This document shows, piece by piece, positions 1 to 6,345 of a stretch of DNA of 8,210 bases (the first letter of the stretch is position 1; each line of letters begins with the position of its first letter). This stretch comes from JARLFX01 sp036404255. Its GTDB lineage: Bacteria; Acidobacteriota; Terriglobia; Terriglobales; Acidobacteriaceae. The DNA lies in contig DASWOP010000048.1 in NCBI GenBank assembly GCA_036404255.1, positions 1-8,210 of the forward strand, in the 5' to 3' direction. Both the position numbers and the translations under genes were made by a program. Under the pieces are notes generated by a model that saw only the letters and a program-made list of their open reading frames with translations, was not told the DNA's origin and ran no database searches.

Positions 1-57
1 CTTCGCTAAATGCTCTCGACCATAACTGGTCAGTCGGGCATGATGGTGATAGTCCAT
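1..57 (-). CDS. IS481-family transposase, N-terminal fragment (runs off left edge)
   Basis: The ATG at 57 on the minus strand opens a frame reading MDYHHHARLTSYGREHLAK up to the window edge. This is the typical opening of IS481-family DDE transposases, which start with a short M-D/N-x-H-x-x-A-R-L-T segment ahead of a helix-turn-helix that binds the terminal repeats; the catalytic DDE core would lie outside the window. The start is fixed by an AGGAG ribosome site at 63-67 with a five-base spacer. The enzyme would cut and join the element's ends to move it. Only 19 codons are visible, so whether the copy is intact is unknown. The frame is too short for an ordinary ORF search, but its position just inside an IS481-like terminal repeat makes the call firm. 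Confidence 0.8.
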   Translation of the reverse strand, partial: MDYHHHARLTSYGREHLAK

Positions 58-120
58 TCGCTCTCCTGTTCAAGCTGTGGCTTCGCATCTCCAGCTTCCC
101 AGTTCTCGATCGAATGGACA

Positions 121-141
121 ACAACCTATTGAAACTTCACA
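121..141 (-). repeat. IS481-type terminal inverted repeat
   Basis: On the minus strand this 21-base segment begins TGTGAAG and ends AATAGGTTGT. It matches the recalled IS481 terminal repeat at all but about one position and marks the outer boundary of the element at base 141. The partner repeat is outside the window. Confidence 0.75.
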
Positions 142-178
142 TTTAGCCCCGGAGATTCCTACAACCCTTCAAACCCGG
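142..178. other. Short spacer between IS end and DUF3592-like gene
   Basis: These 37 bases hold the presumed insertion target (TTTAGC at 142-147) and the 3' flank of the DUF3592-like gene. I see no convincing terminator hairpin with a T-tract. The IS therefore appears to have landed downstream of the gene without breaking its reading frame. Confidence 0.5.
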
Positions 179-655
179 CTACTGCTGGCTGGACGGGGCT
201 GAATGAGAAGGGTGAGGCCGCCATCTGGGATCGATGCCGGTGCGCAGACCGCTCCAACCCTCGGAAACGACGATGCTGTTCGCCGGGTTATGCGGGTCGT
301 ACTTGATCGATACCGGCAGATCGGCGCGAAAATCCTCCACCTCCGACTGCAGCGTGCCCACATCCTGCGAGCATTCGTACACCACCCCGGCAATCTTGTA
401 GCGGTAGCCGATCAGCGCCGCATTGCCTGTCTCCTCTGTAGGATAGAGCGGCGTATCCACGATCACGCCGTCGATGATGCGGCCATACTGCGCCAGTTCC
501 ACCCTTCGCCGCCGCTCAAGCTCTTCGCTGCTTACCCGCCTTTTGCGGATCACATAGGTAATCAGCGTCGCGGCACTGATCACCCCGGCGGCCAGCAGGC
601 CTATCTCTTCACGACTCCTGGGATAGAGCAATCTGTGCAATGATTCCGGCAACAC
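179..655 (-). CDS. DUF3592-like membrane-anchored protein of unknown function
   Basis: The 158-residue product has one predicted membrane helix at about residues 18-36, followed by the basic stretch RKRR, so the N-terminus probably lies outside and the rest in the cytoplasm. Residues 45-132 resemble the DUF3592 pattern: an Arg/Glu-rich helix, a strand with GRIIDGVIVDT, a Y-R-Y-x-I-x-G-V-V-Y hairpin, then V-S-I-K-Y-D-P-x-N-P-A-N-S. The tail is Pro/Ser-rich. The start is GTG at 655 or possibly TTG at 652. An AAAAGGAG site at 660-667 (minus) lies four bases from the GTG and seven from the TTG, so both are possible. Its stop is only 37 bases from the IS481 end, and it diverges from hslV. No enzymatic function is known to me for this domain; the assignment rests on pattern only. 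Confidence 0.7.
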   Translation of the reverse strand: MLPESLHRLLYPRSREEIGLLAAGVISAATLITYVIRKRRVSSEELERRRRVELAQYGRIIDGVIVDTPLYPTEETGNAALIGYRYKIAGVVYECSQDVGTLQSEVEDFRADLPVSIKYDPHNPANSIVVSEGWSGLRTGIDPRWRPHPSHSAPSSQQ

Positions 656-731
656 GGTGCTCCTTTTGCGGCTTTAGCTGAGCCGCTCTGATTTTGAGCA
701 TAGTGGAGCATGCCGCCGTTGCCGCCACCAA

Positions 732-760
732 TTCAGCATGGGGGAACCCTGCGATATACT
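732..760 (+). promoter_or_regulatory. Possible sigma-70-like promoter for the hslV operon
   Basis: TATACT at 755-760 is a good -10 hexamer. Seventeen bases upstream, 732-737 reads TTCAGC, a poor -35. Transcription would start near 767, downstream of the ATG at 710, which argues against that earliest possible hslV start. This is a motif match only. Confidence 0.35.
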
Positions 761-775
761 TCTCGCGTAGACCCG

Positions 776-1411
776 ATGCGAAAAACCCCTCTAAATTCGA
801 TGCTGCAAACCGCTGCCGGAACCATGGGCGCGCGCGCAATTGCTTCACCTGCCGACGATTTCTCTCTCGCCGCCGGACGCATTCGCTCCACCACCGTCAT
901 CTGCGTTCGCCGCGGCGGCAGCGTGGTCATGGCGGCAGACGGTCAGGTCACCCTCGGCTCCTCCGTCATCAAGCACAGCGCAAAGAAGATACGCCGCCTG
1001 TATCAAGACAAGGTGCTCGCCGGATTCGCCGGCTCCACCGCCGACGCCTTCTCTCTCTTTGGCCGCTTTGAGACCAAGCTGGAGCAGTTTGCCGGAAATC
1101 TTGGCCGCTCCGCCGTGGAGCTCGCGAAGGACTGGCGGACGGACAAGATGCTCCGCCAGCTCGAAGCCCTGCTCATCGTCTCCGACGTGAACCAGACCTT
1201 CCTGCTCTCCGGCACCGGCGACGTGATCGACCCGGACGAGGGCATCGCCACCATCGGCTCCGGCGGACCCTACGCTCTGGCCGCTGCCCGCGCGCTGATG
1301 GAAAATACCGAACTCACCGCGCGCGAAATCGCCGAGAAGTCCATCCGCATCGCCGGCCAGATCTGCATCTACACCAACGACACCATCACGATTGAAGAGT
1401 TGAAAGCGTAG
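776..1411 (+). CDS. hslV: ATP-dependent protease peptidase subunit HslV (ClpQ)
   Basis: HslV is the threonine peptidase of the bacterial HslVU proteasome-like protease; two hexameric rings are capped by HslU hexamers in the cytoplasm. The mature core starts TTVICVRRGG and follows E. coli HslV almost throughout, with AADGQVTLG, AKKIRRLYQDKVLAGFAG, VELAKDWRTD, TIGSGGPYA and ICIYTNDTITIEEL. Taking the first Thr (codon at 890) as Thr1, the expected active-site residues Asp17, Lys33 and Ser124 all fall in place. From Thr1 the protein has 173 residues, as expected. The start is unsettled: in-frame ATGs lie at 710, 776, 800 and 824, none with a good SD. I chose 776 because a likely -10 box ends at 760. 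This leaves a 38-residue stretch ahead of Thr1 (22 if ATG 824 is used), which must be removed for activity. The gene is first in a likely operon with the secreted-protein gene and hslU. Confidence 0.93.
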   Translation: MRKTPLNSMLQTAAGTMGARAIASPADDFSLAAGRIRSTTVICVRRGGSVVMAADGQVTLGSSVIKHSAKKIRRLYQDKVLAGFAGSTADAFSLFGRFETKLEQFAGNLGRSAVELAKDWRTDKMLRQLEALLIVSDVNQTFLLSGTGDVIDPDEGIATIGSGGPYALAAARALMENTELTAREIAEKSIRIAGQICIYTNDTITIEELKA

Positions 1412-1442
1412 TTCCTGTTGGCAGTGGAAGTGAGTACCAGCC

Positions 1443-2018
1443 ATGCGCAATCGAACCATCGCCGTTCTTGCTATCTCGCTCGGTTTTGCTCTATCTGGGC
1501 CGGCACAGGTTCCCAAACAACCTGCCGCCCAGGCTCCTGCCCCCCTCACCTTGAGCATTCAACTGGAAGATATGCAGGCTGGCGTGCCACAAACAATCAG
1601 CTTCACGCTCGCGAACTCAACGGATCGCGACTTATTGGTTCCCACTCCTGTGATTGATTGCGGACGCGGCTACGACGGCGTCATTCGGGTAAAGGCACAC
1701 TTTACCCCGCTGAACCCTAAATCCCCCGATGATGGTTATGGTCATGGATGCACGAGCGAAGAAAAATCGCCACCTATTATGGATCGCATCAAGAGTTGGA
1801 CGGTTCTTCATCCTGGGAAATCCATTAGCATAAGGAAGCCATTGACCAAGTACATGTTGGGTAGTGCGAGTGCAGGCACCTATGAAGTCTGGGCAGATTA
1901 TTCACCTCCCCATATCTCCCTTCAGGATCGAGAGACTTTGCAACAGGCAGGCATTTATTTTTCTTGCAGTAACCTGGAATCAGCGCACTTGAGCTTCATC
2001 AGGAACACGACGGAATAA
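1443..2018 (+). CDS. Secreted protein of unknown function, inserted between hslV and hslU
   Basis: I do not recognise this family. The 191-residue product opens with a clear signal peptide: basic MRNR, a hydrophobic core at about residues 5-18, and a likely cleavage after Ala21 (GPA|Q). A Pro/Ala-rich linker (23-34) follows, then a region of alternating beta-strand character (35-186) ending in an AGTYEVWADY strand, which suggests an immunoglobulin-like beta sandwich. Cysteines lie at 73, 103 and 175, so a disulfide in the periplasm is possible. The start is preceded by GGAAGTGAG at 1426-1434. The gene begins 31 bases after the hslV stop and ends 12 bases before hslU, so it is probably cotranscribed with them. 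My count gives about 46% GC over 1741-1860 against 68% over 2881-2940 in hslU, which hints at a separate origin. A direct role in cytoplasmic HslVU is unlikely if the protein is exported. Confidence 0.8.
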   Translation: MRNRTIAVLAISLGFALSGPAQVPKQPAAQAPAPLTLSIQLEDMQAGVPQTISFTLANSTDRDLLVPTPVIDCGRGYDGVIRVKAHFTPLNPKSPDDGYGHGCTSEEKSPPIMDRIKSWTVLHPGKSISIRKPLTKYMLGSASAGTYEVWADYSPPHISLQDRETLQQAGIYFSCSNLESAHLSFIRNTTE

Positions 2019-2030
2019 GAGAAGAAAAAT

Positions 2031-3572
2031 ATGGCAATTTACCTCCCCGGCATCGCGGAAGACCAGGCGCTCTCACTGGACCAGCTCACACCGCGCGAGA
2101 TCGTCGCCGAGCTGGATAAGTACGTCGTTGGCCAGCACGCCGCCAAGCGCGCCGTGGCCATTGCGCTGCGCAACCGCATGCGCCGCCAGAAACTTCCGCC
2201 CGATCTGGCTGACGAGATCATGCCGAAGAACATCATCATGATTGGCCCCACCGGCGTGGGCAAGACCGAGATCGCACGCCGCCTGGCCAAGCTCACCGGC
2301 TCGCCTTTCCTGAAGGTAGAAGCCTCCAAGTTCACCGAGGTCGGCTATGTTGGCCGCGATGTGGAATCGATGGTCCGCGACCTGGTTGAGATCGCCATTG
2401 ATATGGTGCGCGACGAAAAGCTGGAAGAGGTGGAAGACAAGGCCGAGCTGAATGCCGAAGACCGCATCCTCGACCTTCTGCTGCCGCCCACTCCCCCGCC
2501 AACGGTTCAACCCGCCGCACCCGACCAGCCGATTCCGCTGCCCGCCGTCACGCCCGAGCCAGACTCCGTGGCTCGCACCCGCGACAAGCTGCGTCAGCAG
2601 TTCCGCGAAGGCCGCCTCGATGATCGCACTGTCGAGCTCGACGTTCGCGAACGCAGCCAGGCCCAGTTCGAGATCATCTCCAACCAGAATATGGATGACA
2701 TGGACATGTCGTTCAAAGACATGCTGCCCAGCCTCTTTGCCCCGCGCACCAAGAAGCGCAAGATGAAGGTCTCCGAGGCGTTCGACTACCTTGTGCAAGA
2801 AGAAGAGCAGCGCCTGCTCGATATGGACCAGGTCATGCGCCTCGCCGTGGAGCGGGTGGAAGACTCCGGCATCGTCTTCCTTGACGAAATCGACAAGATC
2901 GCCGGGCGTGAAGGCGGCCACGGCCCCGACGTCTCCCGCGAAGGCGTGCAGCGCGACATCCTGCCCATCGTCGAAGGCACCACGGTCAATACCAAGTACG
3001 GCATGGTCTCCACCGACCACATCCTCTTCATCGCCGCGGGCGCATTCCACGTCTCCAAGCCCAGCGACCTCATCCCGGAGCTGCAAGGGCGCTTCCCCAT
3101 CCGCGTAGAGCTGCACTCGCTCACCGTGAATGACTTCATCCGCATCCTCACCGAGCCGAAGTCGTCGCTGGTGAAGCAGTCCACCGCTCTGCTGGAGACC
3201 GAAGGCATCAAGCTGGAGTTTACGCACGAAGCGCTGCAGGAGATGGCGCACTTCGCCTTCCGCGTGAATGAAACCACGGAGAATATCGGTGCGCGCCGCC
3301 TGCACACCATCATGGAGCGCGTGCTCGACGAGATCAGCTTCCAGGCCCCGGACCTCTTCAAGACGCCCGCGGAGAACGCCGCCGTCCCCCAGCCTCTGGT
3401 CCCTGTTTCAACCGAGCCCGGCCACGCACCAGTACCCGCAGAGCCGCTGCCAGTCGTCGAACGCATCACCCACTCCGGCACCGAAAAAGTGATCGTTGTC
3501 ACGCCAGAATACGTCCGCGCCCAGGTCGCCAGCATCGTAAAAGATGAAGACCTTTCGCGTTATATTCTCTAG
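2031..3572 (+). CDS. hslU: HslU (ClpY), AAA+ ATPase subunit of the HslVU protease
   Basis: HslU recognises, unfolds and threads substrates into HslV using ATP. The 513-residue protein keeps every family landmark: TPREIVAELDKYVVGQ (20-35), Walker A GPTGVGKTE (72-80), the pore loop GYVG (105-108), an I-domain (about 125-265), Walker B IVFLDEIDK (281-289), GPDVSREGVQRD (298-309), the LQGRFPIRVEL segment (351-361), sensor-2 ENIGARRLH (417-425) and the terminal EDLSRYIL that docks into HslV. E. coli HslU is 443 residues. The extra length is about 15 residues at the N-terminus, a Pro/Ala-rich insert at about 152-178 in the I-domain, and another at about 445-478 in the C-terminal domain. The ATG lies 12 bases after the upstream stop behind a purine-rich AGAGAAGA stretch. 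Its TAG stop overlaps the stop of the convergent acyltransferase gene. Confidence 0.97.
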   Translation: MAIYLPGIAEDQALSLDQLTPREIVAELDKYVVGQHAAKRAVAIALRNRMRRQKLPPDLADEIMPKNIIMIGPTGVGKTEIARRLAKLTGSPFLKVEASKFTEVGYVGRDVESMVRDLVEIAIDMVRDEKLEEVEDKAELNAEDRILDLLLPPTPPPTVQPAAPDQPIPLPAVTPEPDSVARTRDKLRQQFREGRLDDRTVELDVRERSQAQFEIISNQNMDDMDMSFKDMLPSLFAPRTKKRKMKVSEAFDYLVQEEEQRLLDMDQVMRLAVERVEDSGIVFLDEIDKIAGREGGHGPDVSREGVQRDILPIVEGTTVNTKYGMVSTDHILFIAAGAFHVSKPSDLIPELQGRFPIRVELHSLTVNDFIRILTEPKSSLVKQSTALLETEGIKLEFTHEALQEMAHFAFRVNETTENIGARRLHTIMERVLDEISFQAPDLFKTPAENAAVPQPLVPVSTEPGHAPVPAEPLPVVERITHSGTEKVIVVTPEYVRAQVASIVKDEDLSRYIL

Positions 3573-4717
3573 TGATTCTGGTCTGGCCCGGTCTCAGGCG
3601 CAGGGCGCTTCAAGACATACTTGCGCAGAGAATGAGCTGGAAGCTCCACCGCGTAGCGGACGACGAGGCAGAGCAGGATTGTAGCTGCCATCACGACAGT
3701 CAGCCGCAGCCAGTAAGCTGCCAGGCTGGCGGATACATCGAACGGGCTATAAGCGTCATACACACCCATGAGATAGGCGTGCACCATGTACATGGCGTAG
3801 CTGATCAGCCCGAAGAAGGTGAGAATCCGCGAGCGGAATATCGCCATGGCAGGCTTGCCGCGCTGCAGAATAACAAATCCAGCCATGGCAGCGACTAGCA
3901 GGGTAACTCCCGTTTGAAGAGCGTCCGCAGAAAAAGATTCCGGCGCGCCACCCTGCGGGGTAAAGAACTGCGAAACCAAGAAGAGGGCGAGGCCCACAAT
4001 AAAGGCTCCGCCGAGCCACCGCATGTTGCCCAGCACGCCAGTTCGCTCCCGCTTCTCAAAGACGCATGCCAGTAACGCTCCCGCAGCCAGCCCATCGCAA
4101 TGGAAGAACGTAAAGATGTAGTCATGATGCCCAAAGCATGCCGCTATGGTTCGCAGCAGGATGGCCCCGGCAAAAATCCCAATAGCCCATCGGCTCAGCT
4201 CGTCGACGGATCGCCGCCGCACCACCGTGGGCCAAATGAGATAGAACTGCTCCTCAATCGCCAGAGTCCAGAACGGGCCAGCGACACCAATATGAAATAA
4301 GCGGGCAAAATTTGCCAGAAACAGCAGCGACAGCACAACATATCCGGCAGAGTGAGGGATGAACGACAGAACGGCTGTCAGGCACAGGACGTAGATTGGC
4401 AGGATGCGCAGAGCCCGCTTCCAGTAAAAATTTACATAGTATGCCGGGCGGGTTCTGTCCTCAATGAGAAGCGACGTAATGAGAAACCCTGAAAGCACGA
4501 AGAACAGGTCCACGCCATACTGGCCAAAATGCGAGACATGATAAAGCGCAAGCCGGATTCCCGACTCCTGGGGGCGTGCCATCGAGGCAAAACAGAGATG
4601 ATGAAAGAAGACCGCAAGGGCTGCGATACCTCGTATGCCATCGAGTTCGCGGATATGGTGCAGACGGCGCACCGCAGGGGACCCGCCCACAACTTTCTTG
4701 ATACTCTCAGATGACAT
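3569..4717 (-). CDS. Membrane O-acyltransferase, acyltransferase-3 family (OafA-like)
   Basis: Proteins of this family sit in the cytoplasmic membrane with about ten helices and transfer acyl groups, usually acetyl, onto extracytoplasmic sugars. With the start at 4717 the protein has 382 residues. Family motifs appear in order: RELDGIRGIAAL (23-34) with the HH pair at 39-40, GQYGVDLFFVLSGFLIT (65-81), FYWKRALRILPIY (97-109), FWTLAIEEQFYLIWP (149-163) and ISYAMYMVHAYL (305-316). The frame is open back to an ATG at 4810, but I prefer 4717: it has an AGGAGAG site at 4727-4733 (minus) and places the first motif where the family normally begins. The ATG at 4810 has no such site. The gene is divergent from a GT-C-like transferase 95 bases away, suggesting joint work on a surface glycan. 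The acceptor cannot be deduced. Confidence 0.9.
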   Translation of the reverse strand: MSSESIKKVVGGSPAVRRLHHIRELDGIRGIAALAVFFHHLCFASMARPQESGIRLALYHVSHFGQYGVDLFFVLSGFLITSLLIEDRTRPAYYVNFYWKRALRILPIYVLCLTAVLSFIPHSAGYVVLSLLFLANFARLFHIGVAGPFWTLAIEEQFYLIWPTVVRRRSVDELSRWAIGIFAGAILLRTIAACFGHHDYIFTFFHCDGLAAGALLACVFEKRERTGVLGNMRWLGGAFIVGLALFLVSQFFTPQGGAPESFSADALQTGVTLLVAAMAGFVILQRGKPAMAIFRSRILTFFGLISYAMYMVHAYLMGVYDAYSPFDVSASLAAYWLRLTVVMAATILLCLVVRYAVELPAHSLRKYVLKRPAPETGPDQNH

Positions 4718-4812
4718 GGTGCCCCACTCTCCTGCTGTTATTCTTTCTATATCAAAGGTACTAGAGAGCATCCACAAGAGCGAAGCGGCCACAACGACGA
4801 AGGCGGTCATTC
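4718..4812. promoter_or_regulatory. Divergent intergenic region, probably containing promoters in both directions
   Basis: These 95 bases separate the acyltransferase gene (minus) from the GT-C-like gene (plus). The centre (4738-4764) is AT-rich compared with its surroundings, with TATATC at 4748-4753 and TACTAG at 4759-4764 as possible -10 elements. No well-spaced -35 stands out on either strand. The minus side also holds the acyltransferase ribosome site at 4727-4733. Confidence 0.35.
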
Positions 4813-6342
4813 ATGATCTGGACGACGAAGTTATCTACGCCACAGTCCGGTCTGGTGCGCGTATTGCGGGTAGGCATTGCCGCAGTTTCCTCCTTGGTTA
4901 TACTGCTGTTTCTGTACACTGCGCTTCGCCGCCTGCATTATCCGTACGAGCTGGAACAGCTTGAAGGCTACATGTTTCTTTCGTCGTTGCGCGTCTTTCA
5001 CGGGCAAAGCGTTTATCCGCACCCATCACTGGCATTCATTCCATACATGTATCCGCCCGGCTACTACTATGCTGCGGCTGCCATCGGCAAACTGATGGGA
5101 ATGAGCATCTCCGCGCTGCGCATGACCTCTATCCTGAGCACCCTCGGCTGCTTTGCCGCGATCTATGCGCTGGTGTGGACAGAAGTACGCAAACACCTTC
5201 CCGCGATCGCGGCCGCCGGACTCTATGCTAGTTGCTACACCATCTGCCAGGAGTGGTTCGACCTGGGCCGGCTTGACTCCTTCTTTGTCCTGCTCGTGCT
5301 GCTCGCCATGTTTGCCACACGGCGGATGCACCCCGTCATTGCTGCTCTGCTGTGGGCCCTCGCCTTCCAGACAAAACAGAGCATCCTGCCAGTGGCTTTT
5401 GTGATGCTCTGCTGCAACTGGCGCGAGATCCGGCGCACCCTTGCCGGCGTTATCACCCTGGCGCTGGCTGCTGGAGGTTCCGTCCTCTGGCTCAATCGTG
5501 CCACGCAGCACTGGTACAGCTTCTACGTCTTCACCATTCCCAAAGCAAACGCAGATATCAAGCTGCGGGCTGCATTTATCTTCTGGCCGACCGATTTGCT
5601 GCGACCGCTGGCTCTGGCGCTCATCGTCATTGTGGCGGCCATCCTGTTTACCCGGCCTAGCCTGCAAAGCCGCGCCACCCGCTTTTATCTCACTTCTGCT
5701 TCGCTGATTCCGCTGTTCTGGTGGATCCGCACACACAGCGGTTCCACCGTGAACTCGCTGATGCCTGTCTACGCGCTCCTTGCGATTCTCTTCGGCATCG
5801 CATGGAGCAGACTGATGGATGTTGCTGCAAGCATTCCTACAGCGTTTACACAGCCAGCACTCCTGCTTCTTCTCTTCGCTGTATTTTCACAGGAGGCCGC
5901 AGGAATATACAACCCTGGTGATTACCTGCCGCCTGCCAGCACCCGCGCTTCGATCCAGGCTGTCGTTGCCCAGGTTCAGTCGCTGCCGGGTGACGTCTAC
6001 GTGAGCGAACATCCATACTATGCGTGGCTCAGCGGCAAACCGGCCCATGCGGATCTCGTCTCGTTACATGACGCCATGCGCGCAGCCACACCTGCACGTA
6101 CTGAGCTGCGCACTGAAATGGAAACGGCCATAGAAGACCATGCCTTCACAGCTATCGTGCTCGATCAACCTGCCTCCGGCGAGCAGATGGATACCATCCT
6201 GGGAAAAGAGTGGACAAAAACCCACGACTGGCGCAGCGAATACACGTTGCAGCAGAATATTACCGGTGTCGTGCCACAAACTAAGCCTAACTGGATCATG
6301 GCGCGCTGCCTTCCCGGCACCACTGTCAGTTGCCCTCAATAG
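4813..6342 (+). CDS. Polytopic GT-C-like glycosyltransferase (ArnT/PMT-type membrane protein), copy 1
   Basis: This 509-residue protein has about ten predicted membrane helices (from about 19-37 to about 348-360), then a soluble C-terminal part (about 375-509) probably outside the membrane. An acidic loop after helix 1 (YELEQLEG, 45-52) sits where GT-C enzymes carry their catalytic acid. Downstream come YMYPPGYYY (79-87), FDLGRLD (149-155), AFQTKQ (184-189) and STVNSLMPVYA (311-321). GT-C enzymes move a sugar from a polyprenyl-phosphate donor to a lipid, protein or glycan acceptor outside the membrane. The family assignment is inferred from topology and motif style, and donor and acceptor are unknown. 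The ATG has a weak AAGG upstream (4800-4803). It aligns almost without gaps over its first 240 residues with the protein encoded on the minus strand at 6346-7908, and its stop lies three bases from that gene's stop. Confidence 0.75.
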   Translation: MIWTTKLSTPQSGLVRVLRVGIAAVSSLVILLFLYTALRRLHYPYELEQLEGYMFLSSLRVFHGQSVYPHPSLAFIPYMYPPGYYYAAAAIGKLMGMSISALRMTSILSTLGCFAAIYALVWTEVRKHLPAIAAAGLYASCYTICQEWFDLGRLDSFFVLLVLLAMFATRRMHPVIAALLWALAFQTKQSILPVAFVMLCCNWREIRRTLAGVITLALAAGGSVLWLNRATQHWYSFYVFTIPKANADIKLRAAFIFWPTDLLRPLALALIVIVAAILFTRPSLQSRATRFYLTSASLIPLFWWIRTHSGSTVNSLMPVYALLAILFGIAWSRLMDVAASIPTAFTQPALLLLLFAVFSQEAAGIYNPGDYLPPASTRASIQAVVAQVQSLPGDVYVSEHPYYAWLSGKPAHADLVSLHDAMRAATPARTELRTEMETAIEDHAFTAIVLDQPASGEQMDTILGKEWTKTHDWRSEYTLQQNITGVVPQTKPNWIMARCLPGTTVSCPQ

Positions 6343-6345
6343 CCC

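Larger units (their letters stand above)
1..141 (-). mobile_element. IS481-family insertion sequence, transposase-proximal end (truncated by window edge)
   Basis: Read on the minus strand from 141 inward, the sequence starts TGTGAAGTTTCAATAGGTTG. This matches, with about one mismatch, the terminal inverted repeat of IS481 as I remember it (TGTGAAGATTCAATAGGTTG). Some 84 bases further in is a good SD and the start of a transposase reading frame, which is the expected layout for the left end of this family. The rest of the element, including the other terminal repeat, lies beyond base 1. The six bases just outside the repeat (142-147, TTTAGC) resemble the NCTAGN target preference reported for IS481. 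The target duplication cannot be confirmed without the other end. Confidence 0.85.

Noticed and set aside
142..178. Possible terminator hairpin (AGCCCCGG against CCCGGCT)
   Set aside because: The stem needs a bulge, the loop is long and there is no T-tract on either side.
203..643. Open frame antisense to the DUF3592-like gene
   Set aside because: The minus-strand frame has an SD, a membrane helix and a DUF3592-like pattern; the plus-strand frame shows no domain features.
710..775. Longest possible hslV start at ATG 710
   Set aside because: It would begin upstream of the likely -10 box at 755-760 and gives a 60-residue extension with no conserved features; the nearby GGAG is only one base from the ATG.
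845..1558. Open frame of 237 codons antisense to hslV
   Set aside because: It overlaps the conserved HslV core and crosses the gene boundary into the next gene; its Gly/Ala-rich composition is a GC artefact.
2073..3305. Open frame of 410 codons antisense to hslU
   Set aside because: It lies wholly inside hslU, whose protein is clearly conserved. Its composition (many Gly, His, Leu, Val) is what a GC-rich gene gives in the opposite strand, and no family motif is seen.
4718..4810. Longer start (ATG at 4810) for the acyltransferase, adding a hydrophobic N-terminus
   Set aside because: No SD precedes it, while the ATG at 4717 has AGGAGAG at a suitable distance and starts near the first family motif. 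The hydrophobic stretch comes from the AT-rich promoter-like region.
5026..5736. Open frame of 236 codons antisense to the copy 1 transferase
   Set aside because: It is rich in Gln, Gly, Asp and Arg with no domain, as expected opposite a hydrophobic membrane-protein gene.
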